Under the pieces are notes generated by a model, which was given only the letters and a program-made list of their open reading frames with translations, was not told the DNA's origin and searched no databases. DNA of 37,426 nt from Clostridiales bacterium UBA1390 (GTDB lineage Bacteria > Bacillota > Clostridia > Lachnospirales > Bianqueaceae): assembly GCA_002305315.1 (NCBI GenBank), contig DBQQ01000008.1:44503-81928 (forward strand). Direction: 5' to 3'. The position numbers and the translations under genes were made by a program. The number at the start of each line of letters is the position of its first letter. The first letter of the stretch is position 1. Positions 33,623 through 37,426 of the stretch are shown here, in pieces.

Positions 33623-34258
33623 ATGTGTCAGAATCATTCATGTTCATGGCATCGGCCGCTGGGTTTTGTACTGGCAGGACTGCTTTTCTTCGGCGGGTGC
33701 GGAGGAGAGCGCAGTCAGGGGCCTATGACTGAGGCTGGACTTTGGGAGTTCTGGTCTCAGCTTTCCAGCTATGAAGCCACCATCCAGATCACATTTTTTA
33801 CGAATCAAACTGGGAATACATATACCGTACGGCAGCAGGCACTTTCCTCCGGGCCTTATCGAATGGAAATCGTGGCGCCGGAAAGCGTAAAAGGAGTCCT
33901 GACACTGTTTGACGGGGAGAAGACGATTCAGGAGGATCCCTCGATCGGTATGCGTGTGACGGCGGCGGAAACCCCCGTCCGGGATGCATTGTTCGTGTAT
34001 TCCTTCTGGCAGCAGTATGCGCAGACAGCCTCTTCATCATCGGATGAAAAAGGGCCCCAGGAGGAGTATATGTGGGAGATTCAGATGGAAGGCACGCATG
34101 AGAAATTGGATCATGCCAGACTCTGGCTCGACGGAGAAACGGGCAATCCGAAGAGTATGGAAGTGTACGATCGGGAGAATCAGGTATCCATTCAGATGGA
34201 ATATCTGGATTTTCAGCCGAATGTGGACCTGGATCCGAGTGTATTTACGATCACATAA
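33623..34258 (+). CDS. LolA-fold lipoprotein, GerS-like
   Basis: The 211-residue lipoprotein has a short signal peptide ending at Cys26 (FFGGC). The rest is predicted to be a beta-rich LolA/LppX-like domain (segments ATIQITFFTNQTGNTYTVRQ, about 52-71, and GVLTLFDGEKTI, about 91-102). In Clostridioides difficile the lipoprotein GerS is encoded directly before an alanine racemase gene and is required for cortex modification and spore germination. The same arrangement here supports a GerS-like assignment, by context more than by sequence identity. A GAGGAAG site precedes the ATG and alr starts 11 bases after its stop. Confidence 0.78.
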   Translation: MCQNHSCSWHRPLGFVLAGLLFFGGCGGERSQGPMTEAGLWEFWSQLSSYEATIQITFFTNQTGNTYTVRQQALSSGPYRMEIVAPESVKGVLTLFDGEKTIQEDPSIGMRVTAAETPVRDALFVYSFWQQYAQTASSSSDEKGPQEEYMWEIQMEGTHEKLDHARLWLDGETGNPKSMEVYDRENQVSIQMEYLDFQPNVDLDPSVFTIT

Positions 34259-34269
34259 AGGAGTATAAC

Positions 34270-35391
34270 ATGCAAGAGGAGAAGCGTTACCGGGCGGCGG
34301 CCATCATAGACTTGGCCGCCCTGGAATGGAATATAAATGAGATCAAAAAGCATTTAGCGAAGGGCGTACGCCTGATGGCAGTGGTAAAGGCCGATGCTTA
34401 TGGGCACGGCTTTTCTGGCCTGTACCCTATATTCAAGAAGTGCGGCGTCGACCAGTATGCCGTGGCGTTCTGGCAGGAGGGAGAACGTCTGCGGGAACAG
34501 GGAGTGACAGAACCGATTCTGATTTTGGGAGATACGATGGATGAGGAAATGGCCGAAGTGGTGCGCTATGATCTGATGCCGGCGATTTTTACGGAATCCA
34601 TGGCCAGGGCGTATTCGGAGGCAGCGTGTCAGGCAGGAATCTGCGGCCGCGTACATATTAAGCTGGATACAGGAATGGGGCGTATCGGATTTCCCTGCGA
34701 TGAAGAGACGGTAGAGACGATCCAGCGGATAGGAGAGCTTCCCGGGATACAGCTGGAAGGGATCTTCAGTCACTTTGCCAGGGCAGATGAGACGGATAAG
34801 ACCGAGGCCAGGAAGCAATACGAAAGATACGTAGGGGTTCTTTCCATGCTGGAACACAGAGGAGTACGGATTCCGATACGGCATATTGACAATAGCGCAG
34901 CGATCATGGAGATGGAGGATACGCAGCAATCCATGGTGCGTGCGGGAATTATTCTGTATGGACTGTACCCGTCTTCGGAGGTGGATCGGGATAGACTCTC
35001 CTTAAAACCGGTGCTGCGCTGGATCTCCCATGTGTCCTATGTGAAGACGGTGCCCGCGGGGACACCGATTGGCTATGGAGGGACATATGTGACAAGCAGG
35101 CCCTCGGTCATTGCGACGATTCCTGTGGGATATGCGGATGGATACAGCCGCGGGCTGTCGAATCGGGGCAAGGTACAGATTCGGGGACAGGAAGCGCCCA
35201 TCCTGGGACGAGTTTGTATGGATCAATTCATGGTAGATGTGACGCATATTCCGGATGTACAAAGGGGAGATCCTGTCATCCTTCTGGGAGAAGAATTCGG
35301 TGCGGAACAGATGGCGGACCTTCTGGGAACGATTTCGTACGAAGTGGTGTGCGACATTTCGGGACGTGTCCCCCGAATCTATCAAAATTAA
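34270..35391 (+). CDS. alr: Alanine racemase
   Basis: The 373-residue PLP enzyme interconverts L- and D-alanine for peptidoglycan. VVKADAYGHG carries the PLP-binding Lys40; the C-terminal domain has GTPIGYGGTY (about 258-267) with the catalytic Tyr and PVGYADGYSRGL (about 280-291). Length and motifs are normal. It has an AAAGGAG site and follows the GerS-like gene closely. The mazF gene comes 119 bases later. Confidence 0.96.
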   Translation: MQEEKRYRAAAIIDLAALEWNINEIKKHLAKGVRLMAVVKADAYGHGFSGLYPIFKKCGVDQYAVAFWQEGERLREQGVTEPILILGDTMDEEMAEVVRYDLMPAIFTESMARAYSEAACQAGICGRVHIKLDTGMGRIGFPCDEETVETIQRIGELPGIQLEGIFSHFARADETDKTEARKQYERYVGVLSMLEHRGVRIPIRHIDNSAAIMEMEDTQQSMVRAGIILYGLYPSSEVDRDRLSLKPVLRWISHVSYVKTVPAGTPIGYGGTYVTSRPSVIATIPVGYADGYSRGLSNRGKVQIRGQEAPILGRVCMDQFMVDVTHIPDVQRGDPVILLGEEFGAEQMADLLGTISYEVVCDISGRVPRIYQN

Positions 35392-35482
35392 AAACGCACA
35401 AAAAAGGCGGGTCCTGTATAAAATAAAGAAAGGACGGCCATACTGAAGGTGTGAGCAAAGACAAGAAGGAGTGGTACTACAT

Positions 35483-35521
35483 ATGGTACACGCAAACGGG
35501 GTGCAGAGTGATGGTTGTTAG
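35483..35521 (+). CDS. Putative 12-codon leader ORF overlapping the mazF start
   Basis: The ATG at 35483 is preceded at good spacing by AAGGAG (35465-35470) and encodes only [12 protein letters not shown] before TAG at 35519-35521, eleven bases inside mazF. mazF itself has no good ribosome site in front of its ATG. Ribosomes finishing this short ORF could restart at mazF (translational coupling). It may instead be chance, or a remnant of an upstream gene. Confidence 0.4.
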   Translation: MVHANGVQSDGC

Positions 35522-35891
35522 AAGAGGCGATGTTTTCTATGCGGATTTGCGTCCGGTAGTGGGTTCAGAACAGGGTGGGATTCGTCCGGTGGTCATCTTG
35601 CAGAATGATGTGGGGAATCGATATAGTCCGACGGTCATATGCGCAGCGATTACTTCTAAGATGAATAAGGCAAAGATGCCGACGCATGTGGAAGTCATGG
35701 GCAGTCCGGATATGCTGGTGAAGGATTCGGTGATTCTTCTGGAGCAGATCCGCACGATTGATAAGAGACGATTGAAAGAATGCATCTGTCATCTGACGGA
35801 TGCTGTCATGGAACGGGTAGATCATTGCCTTTTGGTCAGTGTAGGACTGGCAGACAACTGTCCTACGACGGGAAATGCCGTAGGGCAATAG
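35511..35891 (+). CDS. mazF: MazF/PemK-family endoribonuclease toxin
   Basis: The 126-residue protein has the full MazF fold: [20 protein letters not shown] at the N terminus, the [10 protein letters not shown] segment with the conserved Arg, and AAITSK with the catalytic Thr. It cuts single-stranded mRNA at short motifs and is like Bacillus subtilis EndoA, which also lies downstream of alr. A MazE-type antitoxin gene normally sits between alr and mazF; the 119-base gap here has no such gene. The ATG at 35511 is taken from the family's usual N terminus; a GTG at 35451 would add 20 atypical residues without a good ribosome site. Confidence 0.92.
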   Translation: MVVRRGDVFYADLRPVVGSEQGGIRPVVILQNDVGNRYSPTVICAAITSKMNKAKMPTHVEVMGSPDMLVKDSVILLEQIRTIDKRRLKECICHLTDAVMERVDHCLLVSVGLADNCPTTGNAVGQ

Positions 35892-35928
35892 GGCATGCAG
35901 AAGCGATGGATATCGCATAGGGAAAAGT

Positions 35929-35955
35929 CAGGTCTTAAAAGACCTGGCTCTTTTC
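35929..35955 (+). terminator. Rho-independent terminator after mazF
   Basis: CAGGTCTT and AAGACCTG form an inverted repeat with a TTAA-type loop, followed by GCTCTTTTCTTG. It lies about 40 bases after the mazF stop and ends the nnr-mazF unit. Confidence 0.75.
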
Positions 35956-36015
35956 TTGTCTAAAAATGATATGCTCCCAATGCCCAGTCGTGTTCGCCAG
36001 ATATGACAATTCTTT

Positions 36016-36135
36016 TTATTCCTGCAGAACATTTTCCATGGCGGCTAGAAAAGACTTCAGAAGAGGACGTCCCTGGAGGGACTTGTGATAGACGCCGAAG
36101 GAAATCGAAAAATCTTCTTTGAGTGGGATCCTGGC
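36016..36135 (-). pseudogene. 3' fragment of a LysR-family regulator gene
   Basis: The minus strand from about 36135 down to the TAA at 36016 encodes about 38 residues (RLARIPLKEDFSISFGVYHK as the start, ending KSFLAAMENVLQE) that look like the last strand-helix of a LysR substrate-binding domain. Upstream of this point on the minus strand the reading frame is only the reverse complement of the ABC transporter gene, so the rest of the LysR gene is missing. The fragment would converge on mazF, a normal arrangement, with the break at about 36125-36140 next to a GGATCC. Confidence 0.6.
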
Positions 36136-37423
36136 GAGACGGTTCGCGGCGGCGGCTTCCTCAGGATTTGCCAGCAATCTGCGAGATGCCATGTATGAGA
36201 AAATACAGACATTTTCATTTTCGAATATTGATAAGTTCAGTACCGCAGGACTGGTGACCCGTATGACGACGGACGTGACCAATGTGCAGAATGCGTATCA
36301 GATGATCCTGAGGATTACGGTGCGCGCACCGTTGATGCTCATCTGCAGCATGGCGATGTGTTTCTTTATCAATTTGAAACTCAGCAGTATTTTTCTGGTG
36401 GCCATGGTGGTGCTTGCCATCGCTCTGATTCTCATTATGAGCAAGACGACAAAAATCTTTGACCAAGTTTTCCGAAAATATGATGATTTGAACGCCAGTG
36501 TACAGGAAAATGTATCGGCGATTCGTGTTGTCAAAGCGTTTGTACGTGAGGAGCATGAGAATGAGAAGTTCAGTGCGGCTTCGGAACGGCTGTACAAATT
36601 GTTTGTCAAGGCGGAAGGCATTCTGGCGCTGAATAATCCTGTGATGATGCTGGTCGTATACGGATGTATTACGGCACTGTCCTGGTTTGGCGCCCGTTTC
36701 ATTGTGGGTGGCAACCTGACCACAGGGGAACTTACCTCCATGTTCAGTTATGTGATGAGCATCCTGATGTCGTTGATGATGCTTTCCATGATCTTTGTCA
36801 TGCTGACCATGAGTGCGGCCAGCGGACGACGTATCGCGGAGGTACTCGATGAGAAGCCGGATCTGACGAACCCGGAAAAACCTGTGATGGAGATTCCGGA
36901 CGGACGCATTGATTTTGATCACGTGAGTTTCTCTTATAAGCACGGCGGGGACGGCGAAGAGACATTGCACGACATTGATCTGCATATCGCCTCTGGGGAG
37001 ACCATTGGCATCATAGGCGGTACCGGATGCGGAAAATCCAGTCTGGTAAACCTGATCAGCCGTCTGTATGACGTAGACAAAGGCTCTGTGAAGGTGGGCG
37101 GCCGGAATGTGCGAGAGTATGATATGGAAATGCTGCGAAATCAGGTGGCCGTGGTGCTGCAGAAAAACGTTCTGTTTTCCGGTACGATACTGGATAACCT
37201 GCGCTGGGGAAAAGAAAACGCCACGGAGGAAGAATGCAGGGAGGCATGCCGGCAGGCCTGTGCCGATGATTTTATTGAGAAAATGCCTAAGAAGTATGAG
37301 ACCTGGATTGAACAGGGCGGTACGAATGTGTCCGGCGGACAGAAACAGCGTCTCTGTATTGCCCGCGCACTGCTGAAAAAACCGAAAGTGTTGATTCTGG
37401 ATGTAAACTGTAGGATAGCTTAG
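36119..37423 (+). CDS. ABC exporter (membrane plus ATPase) with both ends abnormal
   Basis: This frame encodes an ABC multidrug/peptide exporter half-transporter. It starts in the loop before TM3 (RRFAAAASSGFASNLRDAMY), so TM1-TM2 (roughly 90 residues) are missing. The intracellular-loop signature FSFSNIDKFSTAGLVTRMTT (about 32-51) is present, followed by four TM segments. The ATPase has Walker A GGTGCGKS (about 303-310), a Q-loop VVLQKN and the ABC signature VSGGQKQR. After Walker B VLILD the expected DSTSAVD is replaced by VNCRIA and a stop at 37421-37423. The first in-frame ATG (36119) is in DNA that also reads as the LysR remnant on the other strand and has no ribosome site. As given it cannot be functional. 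Confidence 0.82.
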   Translation: MSGILARRFAAAASSGFASNLRDAMYEKIQTFSFSNIDKFSTAGLVTRMTTDVTNVQNAYQMILRITVRAPLMLICSMAMCFFINLKLSSIFLVAMVVLAIALILIMSKTTKIFDQVFRKYDDLNASVQENVSAIRVVKAFVREEHENEKFSAASERLYKLFVKAEGILALNNPVMMLVVYGCITALSWFGARFIVGGNLTTGELTSMFSYVMSILMSLMMLSMIFVMLTMSAASGRRIAEVLDEKPDLTNPEKPVMEIPDGRIDFDHVSFSYKHGGDGEETLHDIDLHIASGETIGIIGGTGCGKSSLVNLISRLYDVDKGSVKVGGRNVREYDMEMLRNQVAVVLQKNVLFSGTILDNLRWGKENATEEECREACRQACADDFIEKMPKKYETWIEQGGTNVSGGQKQRLCIARALLKKPKVLILDVNCRIA

Positions 37424-37426
37424 AGT

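Overview
The window looks like chromosomal DNA of an anaerobic, spore-forming, plant-polysaccharide-degrading Firmicute (class Clostridia, most likely a Lachnospiraceae-type gut or rumen bacterium). This rests on strong AGGAGG ribosome binding sites, LplABC-type oligosaccharide ABC transporters, a membrane-bound YesN-like AraC regulator, and the nnr - GerS-like lipoprotein - alr - mazF gene order typical of clostridia. No species is claimed.

Layout. (1) 1-450: a tandem array of 73-bp units, each able to fold into two hairpins, running off the left edge. (2) 573-5341, minus strand: lipoprotein solute-binding protein, two permeases and an ADP-ribosylglycohydrolase-family enzyme, ending in a clear terminator beside the array. 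(3) 5646-16499, plus strand: oligogalacturonate-lyase-like enzyme, then a tight block of Ldh-family oxidoreductase, 3-hydroxyisobutyrate-dehydrogenase-family reductase, DRE-TIM (HMGL/MhpE-like) aldolase, D-2-hydroxyacid dehydrogenase and a UxaA/GarD-family dehydratase, followed by an AraC-type membrane regulator and a PrpR_N regulator with a degenerate AAA+ domain. (4) 16541-17750: a second, larger array of the same 73-bp family. (5) 17880-20506, minus strand: two paralogous cytoplasmic GH28 enzymes. (6) 20718-22038: a CitB/DcuR-type response regulator with Glu at the phosphoacceptor position, and an RdgB-type XTP pyrophosphatase. (7) 22227-25988: a second SBP-permease-permease transporter. 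(8) 26064-26543: a flavin-binding PNPOx-like gene broken by one in-frame TGA. (9) 31945-26540, minus strand: a five-gene operon (FAD oxidoreductase, GT39-like membrane transferase, uncharacterised protein, zinc-ribbon membrane protein, FruK-like kinase). (10) 32095-35891: nnr, GerS-like lipoprotein, alr, mazF. (11) 36016-37426: the 3' end of a LysR gene joined abruptly to a 5'-truncated ABC exporter gene, which itself loses its reading frame at Walker B near the window end.

How it fits together. Pectin oligomers are probably imported by one or both LplABC-type transporters and cut in the cytoplasm by the GH28 enzymes and the Ogl-like lyase. The dehydratase, aldolase and reductase trio parallels the E. 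coli galactarate/glucarate route (GarD, GarL, GarR: sugar diacid to pyruvate plus tartronate semialdehyde, then glycerate). Here, however, the aldolase is of the DRE-TIM type rather than the GarL type, and two extra dehydrogenases of opposite stereochemical families are present. This suggests an incompletely described acid-sugar pathway. The most unusual DNA is the pair of 73-bp dual-hairpin arrays bracketing this catabolic block.
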